Assembly (NCBI GenBank): GCA_000803105.1
Contig: JTDA01000001.1
Coordinates: 1 to 64,000, forward strand
Direction: 5' to 3'
DNA from: Coprobacter secundus
GTDB taxonomy: Bacteria; Bacteroidota; Bacteroidia; Bacteroidales; Coprobacteraceae
Length of the DNA: 64,000 nucleotides
This document shows, piece by piece, positions 8,561 through 17,422 of the stretch; the first letter of the stretch is position 1; every line of letters starts with the position of its first letter. The notes under the pieces are model-generated. The model was not told the origin of the DNA, did no database searches, and was given only the letters and a program-made list of their open reading frames with translations. A program made the position numbers and the translations under genes.

Positions 8561-11500
8561 ATGAAGAGCAAAATTTTGACCATATTATACTTAATGATAT
8601 CGACAACAATATATGCTCAAATATATTCGTTCGAAGATAGTAGTGTACCCTCAAATTTCAATGTAAATATAGGTAGCATATCTATTTCCGGACAAAAATA
8701 TAAATTAGGGAAACAATCTTTACAATGGGACTGGAAAAGTGGTTCTACATTGACAATTAACCAGCCAGATGGTCTAACCTCAGTTTCTACCACTAATTCC
8801 GGAGGATTTACATGTTGGATATATAACACTACAATCAGCAATAATAAAATCCAATTTTCTTTTTATAATAATAGTGGTACCGAAAAATGCAAATTATCTT
8901 TTAACTTGAATTTTTCGGGCTGGAGATACATCTGTTCCCGTTTTACAGAAGACATGGAACATGACCGCTCTACCCTATCATACATAAAAATTTTTGCTCC
9001 TCAATCAGGAAATGGGTCTTTATATTTTGATTATCTGGAATTTCCTAAAAATGTAGCCTGGGATAGGATAGATAATGCTCAATATTCAGTAAACCAATCC
9101 TACAATAATATTGACAATTTTCTTAAGTCATATAATGCAATTCCTCTAAATTATTCTCATTCGGCATCTTCTGAACAAAAAGAAGCTTTGTCTACAATAA
9201 AAGAGAGAATCGACAATTGGTTTTTAAATACTAATAATACTTCGACAATTTTCAACAAACGTAAAAATTCAATCAATAATTGGATAAAACGAGCTCAAAA
9301 CAATTTCACTTCCATAAACTTAACTGTACAAAGTGACGGAAGTGTATTGGGACCTGGGTTATTTCCACAATATACATCCACATCAATCGACAATGAAAAT
9401 ATTTTACGATTCCGAGATACAAACGAAAAATATCTTATTCAGTTTGCATTGGATTATCGACTAAATCATAATGAAACCAGCAAAGAAAATTATCTCAAGA
9501 TACTCGACTGGTACGCAGACCAAGGCTGGTCCTGTGGTAGTGCATTAGGGGCCCTTAGATTTGAAAAACTCAGAAGTGCAGGCTATTTTCATTCCCTTTA
9601 CTTAATGAAAGACGAACTTGGAGATTCTCGATTCTCCCGAGAGCTTGAAACGTTAAAATGGTTTAGCCTTTTAGGAGATATTTATATTAATACCGATAAT
9701 GATGCTTCCGGTGAAACGGCTGATAATTTAAGAACCCTTGCAATAGCCAAATTATACTGCGCATTAATGTTATCAGATGAAAATGCACAAGCTGAGACAT
9801 TGCTGACCTTAAAAGAGTATTTTACAAATGCACTTTCTCCTGCTGGAGGATTTAGAGGTACATTCAAACCAGATTTTACAGGGTATCACCATAGAGGTGT
9901 ATATTTAGGGGCCTATTATCCAGATGCATTATATATCGGATGCTTCCTTTTTTACTTGTTGCATGATACACCCTTTGAGTTATCTGAGTCTATATACATT
10001 CAGTTAAAGAACTCACTACTGATGCTGCGCAATATCGCGGCTTTATATGATGTCCCAGCAACTACCTGCGGTCGCTTTCCCAGCTCGAACACTGTTCTTG
10101 ATGATTTAGTTGCAGCTTTTGCATATTTAATAGAATCTAAAAACGGAACAGACAATGAGTTAAATGCTGCTTTTGGGCGTCTTTGGAAACCAGAAGAATC
10201 TCCAATAAAAGATAGAATCTCCAGATCTGCAACTGACATTTGCTTTAAAACGACCTTAGGAGAAACAGCCATCTGTTTGGATGCAGCCACATATGTGTCA
10301 GAAGAAGAAAATATCCACTCAAAAAGTCTTTATCTTCCATATGCCGGATTATTTATTCATCGTACATCAGATTTCCACCTCAGTGCAAAGGGAATAAGCA
10401 AATATATCTGGGATTATGAATGTTCCGGTTTAGAAAATATTTACGGGCGATATATGAGTTATGGACAAATAGAATATACAACTTTAACTGATGGAAATAA
10501 AAATCATGAATACGAAAACGAAAATTGGAACTGGAGCTATCTTCCAGGAACTACAACAAAAGTTTTAACTCCTGATGAATTAGACTATAATGGCGAAGGA
10601 AACGATAAACATCGTAATTTTTCAGACGAGACATTTTTAGGAGGTACTAATATGGGTGATACAATAGGTATATTCTCAATGTACATGCACGACAACACTT
10701 TCGACCCTTCATTCTACGCCCGTAAAACAATATTCTCTTCCGGTTCGGTCATTTTGTGTATAGGCAGTAATATAAAGAATAGTGATTCTCAGCATACTAC
10801 AGTCACCACCTTATTACAACAATCAGGAGAAATTACTATTAATGACAAAAGTCCAAATATTCCGGAAACAGTAAAAACACCCATAATAACAGATGAACAA
10901 AATATTACCTACGTCGTAACCCAGGGTTCAACAGATTTTATTCAAAACGGAGATTTGACATTGGCTTTTATCAACCACGGCAAGGCTCCACAATCAGGGC
11001 TATACAGCTATTTCATGCTCCCTTCCACCTCAAATCAGGAATTAATATATAAATATACAAATGAACAAACATGCCCGATGTCCATCATACAACAAAATGC
11101 AAAAGCTCATATCATTTCCGATTCAGAATCTGGAACGACAGCTTATGCTATCTTCGATGAAACATCTTCCATATCTTATGGAAAAATCAAAAAAGTAAAT
11201 CGCCCAGTAATCATATTATCTCAAGAAAAAAACCAGATTCTGAACCTCGCTATATGTGACCCTGACTTAAGAAGGCCTTCCAGTACAAACATAGATAACC
11301 TGACAGAAGAACAAATAAAAGCAGAAAGTCAACCTGCTACTGTAGAAATAGAAATTTCCGGTATATATGAATATTTCGAAGAAGGAAATAATAATATAAA
11401 TATTATCCAAAAAGGAGATAATACTCTACTTTCTTTCGATGCTGTAGAAGGAAAGACATATAAAATAAATCTAAGACCTAAAGAGTGGACTTCCGTTTCA

Positions 11501-11746
11501 GAAGACAAAATAGACTCCGAATTTCAATGTAAGTATAACAAACAAGAAAAACGATATATTATCATGCCCAAAGACTCGACTGTCTACTCCTGCTTTTTAT
11601 CAAACATTGAAGGAAAGCAGATTCTTTCATATCAACACCTGACAGGAGTTCATAGCATAGATATGAACTCTCTCCCTAACGGAACGTACATAATAACATT
11701 AAAAAAAGATCAAACTATACTCAATAAAAAAATAATTAAGCAATAA
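8561..11746 (+). CDS. PL8 lyase, chondroitin ABC lyase-like, with T9SS tail
   Basis: A 1061-residue secreted polysaccharide lyase. The signal peptide ends near TIYAQ. Residues 20-165 look like the jelly-roll N-terminal domain of chondroitin ABC lyases, followed by an alpha/alpha toroid (about 180-540), the PL8 super-sandwich (about 550-830), and a C-terminal T9SS-type sorting domain (about 985-1061, ending in NGTYIITLKKD and KKIIKQ). The presumed catalytic elements are His443/His444 and Tyr452 in TGYHHRGVYLGAYY, and Arg505 in CGRF. Known PL8 enzymes cleave hyaluronan, chondroitin or xanthan, so the substrate in a heparin-type locus is open. The Tyr sits eight residues after the second His, not seven as I recall for Proteus ABC lyase; the other PL8 here shows the same spacing. 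Four bases separate it from the sulfatase gene. Confidence 0.88.
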   Translation: MKSKILTILYLMISTTIYAQIYSFEDSSVPSNFNVNIGSISISGQKYKLGKQSLQWDWKSGSTLTINQPDGLTSVSTTNSGGFTCWIYNTTISNNKIQFSFYNNSGTEKCKLSFNLNFSGWRYICSRFTEDMEHDRSTLSYIKIFAPQSGNGSLYFDYLEFPKNVAWDRIDNAQYSVNQSYNNIDNFLKSYNAIPLNYSHSASSEQKEALSTIKERIDNWFLNTNNTSTIFNKRKNSINNWIKRAQNNFTSINLTVQSDGSVLGPGLFPQYTSTSIDNENILRFRDTNEKYLIQFALDYRLNHNETSKENYLKILDWYADQGWSCGSALGALRFEKLRSAGYFHSLYLMKDELGDSRFSRELETLKWFSLLGDIYINTDNDASGETADNLRTLAIAKLYCALMLSDENAQAETLLTLKEYFTNALSPAGGFRGTFKPDFTGYHHRGVYLGAYYPDALYIGCFLFYLLHDTPFELSESIYIQLKNSLLMLRNIAALYDVPATTCGRFPSSNTVLDDLVAAFAYLIESKNGTDNELNAAFGRLWKPEESPIKDRISRSATDICFKTTLGETAICLDAATYVSEEENIHSKSLYLPYAGLFIHRTSDFHLSAKGISKYIWDYECSGLENIYGRYMSYGQIEYTTLTDGNKNHEYENENWNWSYLPGTTTKVLTPDELDYNGEGNDKHRNFSDETFLGGTNMGDTIGIFSMYMHDNTFDPSFYARKTIFSSGSVILCIGSNIKNSDSQHTTVTTLLQQSGEITINDKSPNIPETVKTPIITDEQNITYVVTQGSTDFIQNGDLTLAFINHGKAPQSGLYSYFMLPSTSNQELIYKYTNEQTCPMSIIQQNAKAHIISDSESGTTAYAIFDETSSISYGKIKKVNRPVIILSQEKNQILNLAICDPDLRRPSSTNIDNLTEEQIKAESQPATVEIEISGIYEYFEEGNNNINIIQKGDNTLLSFDAVEGKTYKINLRPKEWTSVSEDKIDSEFQCKYNKQEKRYIIMPKDSTVYSCFLSNIEGKQILSYQHLTGVHSIDMNSLPNGTYIITLKKDQTILNKKIIKQ

Positions 11747-11749
11747 AAT

Positions 11750-13426
11750 ATGAACAGACACGCATTATCCTCCATGCTTGTTCCGGTAGCCGCATTAGGC
11801 AGTCTTACTGGATGCTCTATGAAACCAAAAGATAATAAACCGGAAAAAAAGCCAAACATTATTGTCATTATGACAGATGACCATACCACCCAAGGTATCA
11901 GTTGCTATGGCAGCCAACTTATACAAACTCCCAATCTCGACCGCATAGCCAATGAAGGTATGCGTTTTGACAATTGTTATGTCAGCAACGCCATTTCCGG
12001 ACCTTCAAGGGCATGTATATTAACCGGGAAAATGAGTCATATCAATGGATTTACTGATAACTCACAAACCTTCAACGGAGATCAAGAAACTTTCCCTAAA
12101 TTACTACAGAAATCAGGATACCAAACCGCAATGATCGGTAAATGGCATCTCAATTCAGATCCTCAAGGATTTGATTTTTGGAGTATATTACTGGGACAAG
12201 GCGAGTATTATAGTCCTGATTTTAAAGAAAACGGAAAAGAAATACGGGAAAAAGGATATGTAACTGACATCATCACCGATAAAGCCATAAAATTTATAGA
12301 AAATCGGGATACTTCGAAACCATTTGCCATGCTTTATTATCATAAAGCCCCTCACCGCAACTGGATGCCAGCACAACGCCATCTGGGTATTTATAATGAT
12401 GTCACTTTTCCCGAGCCAGAAACACTGTTCGATGATTACTCAACTCGAGGCAGAGCTGCAAAAGAAACCATGATGGAAATTGCCAACCATATGTGGAACG
12501 ACTGGGATTTGAAAATAGCAACTCCCGAAGAATTAGCCGGAGAATACGACGATACACGCGCTGCCGATATCAACAAGGCTGAAGTTGCTCGTGCCAATCA
12601 ACAAAGCAATGGTCTCCAACAACTACGAGCTGCCTATAACCGCATGACTCCTGAAGAAAAAGAGGTGTGGAATAAGGCGTATGCCAAACGAATCGAAGAG
12701 TTTCGTACAAAAGAAATGAAAGGGAAAGAACTTATTAGCTGGAAATATCAGCAATATATAAGAGATTATTTAGCAACAACGTTAGCTGTGGACGAAAACG
12801 TAGGTCGTCTGCTCGACTATCTTGAACAAATAGGAGAATTGGATAATACAATTATCGTTTATACTTCTGATCAAGGATTTTTTCTTGGCGAGCATGGATG
12901 GTTTGATAAACGCTTTATGTACGAAGAATGTCAACGAACTCCATTAATGATACGTTATCCTAAAGCCATAAAAGCCGGGACAGTATCTAAAGCATTAAGC
13001 ATGAATATAGACTTCGCTCCTACTTTTCTTGACTTTGCCGGGATAGAAATTCCAAAAGAAATACAGGGTCGTTCTTTACGTCCAGTACTTGAACATGAAG
13101 GAAACATTCCCGAAAATTGGCGCAAAGCCGTATATTATCACTATTATGAATATCCCTCATGGCATATGGTAAAACGCCATTACGGGATTCGTACCGAACG
13201 CTACAAATTAATTCATTTTTATAATGATGCTGATTATTGGGAACTTTTCGATATGCAAAACGACAAAAATGAATTAAATAATGTATATGGAAAACCTGAA
13301 TATAAAAAGGTTCAAGAAGATATGACAAAACTTCTTTATGAACTACAACAGGAATATAAAGATACCGATCCGACAGAACAGACAATTCAGTTTTTTAAAG
13401 GTGACGATGGAGCAAACAAACACTAA
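11750..13426 (+). CDS. Ser-type S1 family sulfatase, likely N-acetylglucosamine-6-O-sulfatase
   Basis: A 558-residue sulfatase with a lipoprotein signal (LTGCSMK). The active-site signature is SGPSRACILTG, with Ser83 at the position converted to formylglycine. Ser-type enzymes depend on a radical-SAM anaerobic maturase (anSME), which is not encoded in this window. Metal ligands are visible in MTDDHT (Asp43, Asp44) and in TSDQGFFLGEHG. It should remove sulfate from a GAG-derived sugar. Size, sequence style and position between a lyase and the PHP/ROK genes recall the 6-O-sulfatase of the Bacteroides thetaiotaomicron heparan sulfate locus; that is recall, not a search. It is the only sulfatase in the locus, which limits the range of sulfated GAGs that could be fully degraded from these genes alone. 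Confidence 0.9.
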   Translation: MNRHALSSMLVPVAALGSLTGCSMKPKDNKPEKKPNIIVIMTDDHTTQGISCYGSQLIQTPNLDRIANEGMRFDNCYVSNAISGPSRACILTGKMSHINGFTDNSQTFNGDQETFPKLLQKSGYQTAMIGKWHLNSDPQGFDFWSILLGQGEYYSPDFKENGKEIREKGYVTDIITDKAIKFIENRDTSKPFAMLYYHKAPHRNWMPAQRHLGIYNDVTFPEPETLFDDYSTRGRAAKETMMEIANHMWNDWDLKIATPEELAGEYDDTRAADINKAEVARANQQSNGLQQLRAAYNRMTPEEKEVWNKAYAKRIEEFRTKEMKGKELISWKYQQYIRDYLATTLAVDENVGRLLDYLEQIGELDNTIIVYTSDQGFFLGEHGWFDKRFMYEECQRTPLMIRYPKAIKAGTVSKALSMNIDFAPTFLDFAGIEIPKEIQGRSLRPVLEHEGNIPENWRKAVYYHYYEYPSWHMVKRHYGIRTERYKLIHFYNDADYWELFDMQNDKNELNNVYGKPEYKKVQEDMTKLLYELQQEYKDTDPTEQTIQFFKGDDGANKH

Positions 13427-13461
13427 ATTTATCATTAATCATTCATTATAAATTAGTTATC

Positions 13462-15102
13462 ATGGATAGACGCAAATTTATCAAAAGTACAGGATGGAGT
13501 GTAATGGGACTGGCGATGTCAGGCACCCTATTAAGTGCATGCAATCCTAAAAACAGGGAAAAGACAAGAGCTTCAGCCAAGATAGACCCCAACGGAATGA
13601 AAGTTTTTTGGGGCGATATTCATAATCATTGTAATATTACCTACGGACACGGAGATATGCGGCTGGCATTCGAAGCAGCCAAACAACAACTCGATTTTGT
13701 TGCGGTCACTCCACATGCCATGTGGCCGGATATCCCCGGCAAAAACGACCCTCGACTGGCTTGGGTTATCGATTATCACGTCGGAGCCTTCAAACGCCTC
13801 CGGGAAGGAGGATATGAAAAATATCTGAAAATGACTGAAGAGTATAATCAGGAGGGTAAATTCCTGACATTTCCTTCTTACGAATGCCACAGTATGGAGC
13901 ACGGAGACCACGTAGTCTTATCTTATGAACAAAATTTTCCTTTGGTCGAATGCACATCAGTAGAAGACCTGAAAAAGAAATTGAAAGATAAAAAGGTTTT
14001 CGTCACTCCCCACCATATGGGTTACGAAAAAGGATACCGCGGATACAACTGGGATTGCTTTACAGAAGGAGACCAGACTCCATTTGTCGAGATTTTCTCC
14101 CGGCACGGTCTGGCAGAGAGCGATCAGGGAGACTTCAACTATCTGCACGATATGGGCCCCCGCTCTTACGAAGGGAGTGCATTATGCGGGCTCGAGAGAG
14201 GTTTCAAATTCGGGTTTATCGGCTCCACAGACCAGCATGCAGGTTATCCGGGAAGCTTTAGCGACGGACGTATAGGCGTACTGGCCAAGTCTCTAAACCG
14301 GGACGACATATGGGAAGCCATGAAAAATCGTCATGTATACTGTGCTACCGGAGACAAAATCTACATTGATTTTCGCATCAACGACGCTATCATGGGAGAC
14401 GTCATCAGAGGAAACAACCGGAATATTTACTTAAACGTAGAATCCGCCAATTATATCGACTATATCGATTTGGTGAAAAACGGGGAATGTATTGCCCGAT
14501 TAAATGGTCCCATGCAAACTATCGTTCCAGCTGAAGATACAATCCGGGCCAAAGTAAAAATAGAATTCGGATGGAACAGGGAAGAAGAACCTGTCCGTTG
14601 GGACGGCTTCATAGACATATCCGATGGCAAAATCAATGTTGCCACTCCATGCTTCCGTGGTGCCGCATACACTTCCCCACAAGCAGACAAAGTGGGTCAC
14701 GAAGATGAAACCAAAGTCAATAAAATACTGAATGCAACAGACAAACGGGTAGATGTGGAAATGTATTCTACAAAGAATCCGAATACGATGACTCCCGCCA
14801 TGCAAGCTATAAACCTGGATGTTACCATGCCCAAAAATGGAAAAATCAGAGTATCCGTCAACGGAAAAGAATTCAGTTATACACTGGCTGAATTATTGGC
14901 CGGTTCCAAGTCTCATTTTATGAGAGGATGGCTGAGCGAGGCGGTTCTCTTCAATCGGGCAGCCCCGGAAAACGCTTTCATGATAGAACATGTCATGAGC
15001 GACAATCAACCGGCAAGAGATACCGACTACTATTATGTACGTGTCCGTCAACGTGACGGACAATGGGCATTCAGCACCCCTATTTGGGTAGAAAGGGTAT
15101 AA
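13462..15102 (+). CDS. PHP-domain / DUF3604-like Tat lipoprotein
   Basis: A 546-residue predicted metal-dependent hydrolase. The N-terminus has a twin-arginine motif (DRRKFIKS) and a lipobox-like LSAC, so it is probably exported folded and lipid-anchored. The catalytic half shows PHP-like metal ligands: GDIHNHCN, the nearby VTPHAMWPD, TPHHMGYE and STDQHAGYPG. The C-terminal third (from about residue 330) looks like a beta-sandwich. Its reaction is unknown. Its place between the sulfatase and the sugar kinase suggests a step on GAG mono- or disaccharides, such as hydrolysis of a phosphate or other ester; this is speculation. Its base composition is clearly GC-richer than the lyase genes: 36 of 60 bases at 14101-14160 are G or C, against 21 of 60 at 10501-10560. 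Confidence 0.8.
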   Translation: MDRRKFIKSTGWSVMGLAMSGTLLSACNPKNREKTRASAKIDPNGMKVFWGDIHNHCNITYGHGDMRLAFEAAKQQLDFVAVTPHAMWPDIPGKNDPRLAWVIDYHVGAFKRLREGGYEKYLKMTEEYNQEGKFLTFPSYECHSMEHGDHVVLSYEQNFPLVECTSVEDLKKKLKDKKVFVTPHHMGYEKGYRGYNWDCFTEGDQTPFVEIFSRHGLAESDQGDFNYLHDMGPRSYEGSALCGLERGFKFGFIGSTDQHAGYPGSFSDGRIGVLAKSLNRDDIWEAMKNRHVYCATGDKIYIDFRINDAIMGDVIRGNNRNIYLNVESANYIDYIDLVKNGECIARLNGPMQTIVPAEDTIRAKVKIEFGWNREEEPVRWDGFIDISDGKINVATPCFRGAAYTSPQADKVGHEDETKVNKILNATDKRVDVEMYSTKNPNTMTPAMQAINLDVTMPKNGKIRVSVNGKEFSYTLAELLAGSKSHFMRGWLSEAVLFNRAAPENAFMIEHVMSDNQPARDTDYYYVRVRQRDGQWAFSTPIWVERV

Positions 15103-15104
15103 TC

Positions 15105-16055
15105 ATGAAATATGCCATAGGAATAGATTTAGGAGGAACCTTCATCAAATATGCTGTTATTGACGAAGAGGGACATTTCCTGTACAACGGGAAACTGCCC
15201 TCTTTGGCAAGTACGTCCAAAGAAGCCGTTATCGGACAACTGAAAAGTGCCGCGACAGAATGCATTCATTTTGCAAATACAGCAAATATTACCCTTTGTG
15301 GTATAGGAATAGGAACTCCGGGTATTACCGATGAAACGAACCGTAGGGTATTGGGTGGAGCTGAGAATATCGCAGGTTGGGAAAATGTCCCTCTTGCCGA
15401 TATTTTAGAAAAAGAGACCGGGCTTCCGGTCAGCGTTGCCAATGATGCCAACATGATGGGATTGGGTGAACAGGCCTTCGGTGCGGCTAAAGGCTGTTCG
15501 GATGTTCTCTTCATCACAGTCGGAACCGGCATAGGCGGAGCCATTATCATAGACAGTAAATTATATGGAGGATACAAGAACCGGGGGACGGAAATCGGGC
15601 ATATCCCTCTCATTGCCAATGGAGAACCCTGTGCCTGCGGAAGCGTAGGATGTCTCGAAACCTACGCTTCTACCACGGCCCTCGTGCGTCGCTTTGTCCG
15701 TCGCTGTAAAGAAGAGAGTATTCAATTAGAAAGAGAACCTGATGGCAAATCGATTATAAAGCTTTATTTGGAGAGCCATCCTGTAGCCGTAGAATCGATG
15801 AACGAACATTGGAGCTTTCTCGGTCATGGCATTGCCGGATTGGTAAATATATTCAGTCCGCAAAAAATTGTCATTGGAGGAGGAATCTCTGAAGCCGGTG
15901 ACTTTTACATTGCACGCATAGAACAGGAAGTTGCCCTATATTCTATCGCTGACTGTCGGGTAAACACAAAAATATGCGCTGCAATGCTTGGAAATAAAGC
16001 CGGTACTATGGGGGCTGCCCGGATGGCTTTTTTATTAAGTAAGAATAAAAAGTGA
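15105..16055 (+). CDS. ROK family sugar kinase
   Basis: A 316-residue cytoplasmic kinase with the ROK signatures: a phosphate-binding loop DLGGTFIK at the N-terminus, the active-site stretch VANDANMMG, the loop GTGIGGAII, and the zinc-binding CACGSVGCLE. ROK kinases phosphorylate glucose, mannose, N-acetylmannosamine or N-acetylglucosamine; in a GAG locus a hexosamine is the natural guess. ATG at 15105, two bases after the upstream stop, starts directly at MKYAIGIDLGG and is chosen over an in-frame start at 15063 that would overlap the PHP gene. It shares the GC-rich composition of the PHP gene. The next gene is an MFS transporter, giving an import-and-phosphorylate pair. Confidence 0.93.
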   Translation: MKYAIGIDLGGTFIKYAVIDEEGHFLYNGKLPSLASTSKEAVIGQLKSAATECIHFANTANITLCGIGIGTPGITDETNRRVLGGAENIAGWENVPLADILEKETGLPVSVANDANMMGLGEQAFGAAKGCSDVLFITVGTGIGGAIIIDSKLYGGYKNRGTEIGHIPLIANGEPCACGSVGCLETYASTTALVRRFVRRCKEESIQLEREPDGKSIIKLYLESHPVAVESMNEHWSFLGHGIAGLVNIFSPQKIVIGGGISEAGDFYIARIEQEVALYSIADCRVNTKICAAMLGNKAGTMGAARMAFLLSKNKK

Positions 16056-16070
16056 AAAATTTACGCTACT

Positions 16071-16107
16071 AACCAAAACCAGAAAATTTCATAATCTGGT
16101 TTTGGTT
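16071..16107. other. Intercistronic hairpin without a U-tract
   Basis: A perfect 13-bp stem (AACCAAAACCAGA at 16071-16083 with its complement at 16095-16107, 11-base loop) lies between the kinase and transporter genes. ATACATAAAT follows, so it is unlikely to be an efficient terminator. It resembles the hairpin at 8505-8540 in form and position. Confidence 0.5.
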
Positions 16108-16127
16108 ATACATAAATCATAAATAAA

Positions 16128-17396
16128 ATGAAAAGGAATTACGGTATAGTAGCATTGATTATGCTTTTCTGGTTTGTAATATCATTTATTACAAATATTC
16201 TGGGTCCACTCATTCCCGACATCATCAGTAATTTCGACTTGAAGCAACTCTCTCTGGCAGGATACATACCTATGTCATTCTTTTTGGCCTATGCTGTCAT
16301 GTCTATCCCTGCCGGAATCTTAATCGAAAAATACAGCGAAAAGACTGTGTTGCTCATGGGATTCTCTATGCCATTCATCGGCTCATTGATTTTTGCATTG
16401 ATGCCCTCTTATCCTATTCTACTTGCTTCGAGTTTTATCATCGGATTAGGGATGGCGATGTTACAAACCGTTATAAATCCGTTGACCCGGGTTGCCGGAG
16501 GTGAAGAAAATTTTGCATTCTTCTCTGTAATGGGGCAGCTCGTCTTCGGCTTTGCATCCTTTGTCAGCCCTTTTATATATTCTTATTTAGTAAGGGAATT
16601 AACATCAATAAATACTCACACAGGAATTGTTGTGAGATTTTTATCAAACATTACACCTCCAAACTTACCTTGGGTATCTTTATATTGGATATTCACAGTC
16701 ATTCTAATCTGTATTATACTTATTGTAATTAAGGTACATTTCCCTCGAATGAAATTACAGGAAGAAGAAAAATCCGGCTCTTTCGAATCATATAAAATAT
16801 TATTACATAATAAATATGTCTACTTATTTTTCTTAGGTATATTAGCATACGTAGCTACCGAACAAGGTATAGCCAACTGGATATCTAAATTTCTGGAGCA
16901 ATATCATGGATTAAATCCACAAACTGAAGGAGCTGCTGTAGTCGGGACATTTTGGGGACTTATGTCGTTGGGCTGTCTGGCAGGATTAGTCGCTCTCAAA
17001 CTTTTCGATTCTAAAATAGTGCTTCGCTACGCAGGATTTCTGACTATCATTTTATTGTGCATCAGCCTATTCGGAACAGCAAAAATTTCCATGTTTTGTT
17101 TTCCGCTGATAGGGTTTACAATTTCTGTCATGTTTTCGATTATCATGTCCTTAGGACTAAACTCTGTAAACAAACACCACGGTTCGTTTGCAGGTATTCT
17201 ATGCTCAGGTATTGTCGGAGGCGCCATCGGTCCGGTCGTTGTAGGTTCTTTGGCAGATACGTTCGGGTTGCGGATAGCCCTACTGTCGATGCTTATTACA
17301 TTGGGATATATCATCAGTATCTCATTTTGGGCCAGACCTCTGGTTAATAATAGAACAATATCTATCAAGGAATTATTATCTCGGAAAAAAGCATAA
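16128..17396 (+). CDS. MFS sugar transporter
   Basis: A 422-residue integral membrane protein with about 12 hydrophobic helices, of the major facilitator superfamily; the style (GMAMLQTVINPLTRVAGG in the first half) is that of the FucP/GlcNAc-type sugar symporters of Bacteroidota. It would carry a monosaccharide or disaccharide released in the periplasm into the cytoplasm, where the neighbouring ROK kinase could act on it. It starts 72 bp after the kinase stop and ends 26 bp before the second PL8 gene, so it belongs to the same transcription unit. Substrate is inferred only from context. Confidence 0.9.
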   Translation: MKRNYGIVALIMLFWFVISFITNILGPLIPDIISNFDLKQLSLAGYIPMSFFLAYAVMSIPAGILIEKYSEKTVLLMGFSMPFIGSLIFALMPSYPILLASSFIIGLGMAMLQTVINPLTRVAGGEENFAFFSVMGQLVFGFASFVSPFIYSYLVRELTSINTHTGIVVRFLSNITPPNLPWVSLYWIFTVILICIILIVIKVHFPRMKLQEEEKSGSFESYKILLHNKYVYLFFLGILAYVATEQGIANWISKFLEQYHGLNPQTEGAAVVGTFWGLMSLGCLAGLVALKLFDSKIVLRYAGFLTIILLCISLFGTAKISMFCFPLIGFTISVMFSIIMSLGLNSVNKHHGSFAGILCSGIVGGAIGPVVVGSLADTFGLRIALLSMLITLGYIISISFWARPLVNNRTISIKELLSRKKA

Positions 17397-17422
17397 ATTT
17401 ATTTTTTTAAATATTCTCGACT

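Noticed and set aside
13573..15619. Several overlapping open frames on both strands inside the PHP and ROK genes
   Set aside because: They lie wholly inside two strongly conserved enzymes and appear because that stretch is GC-rich with few chance stops; their products show no family features.
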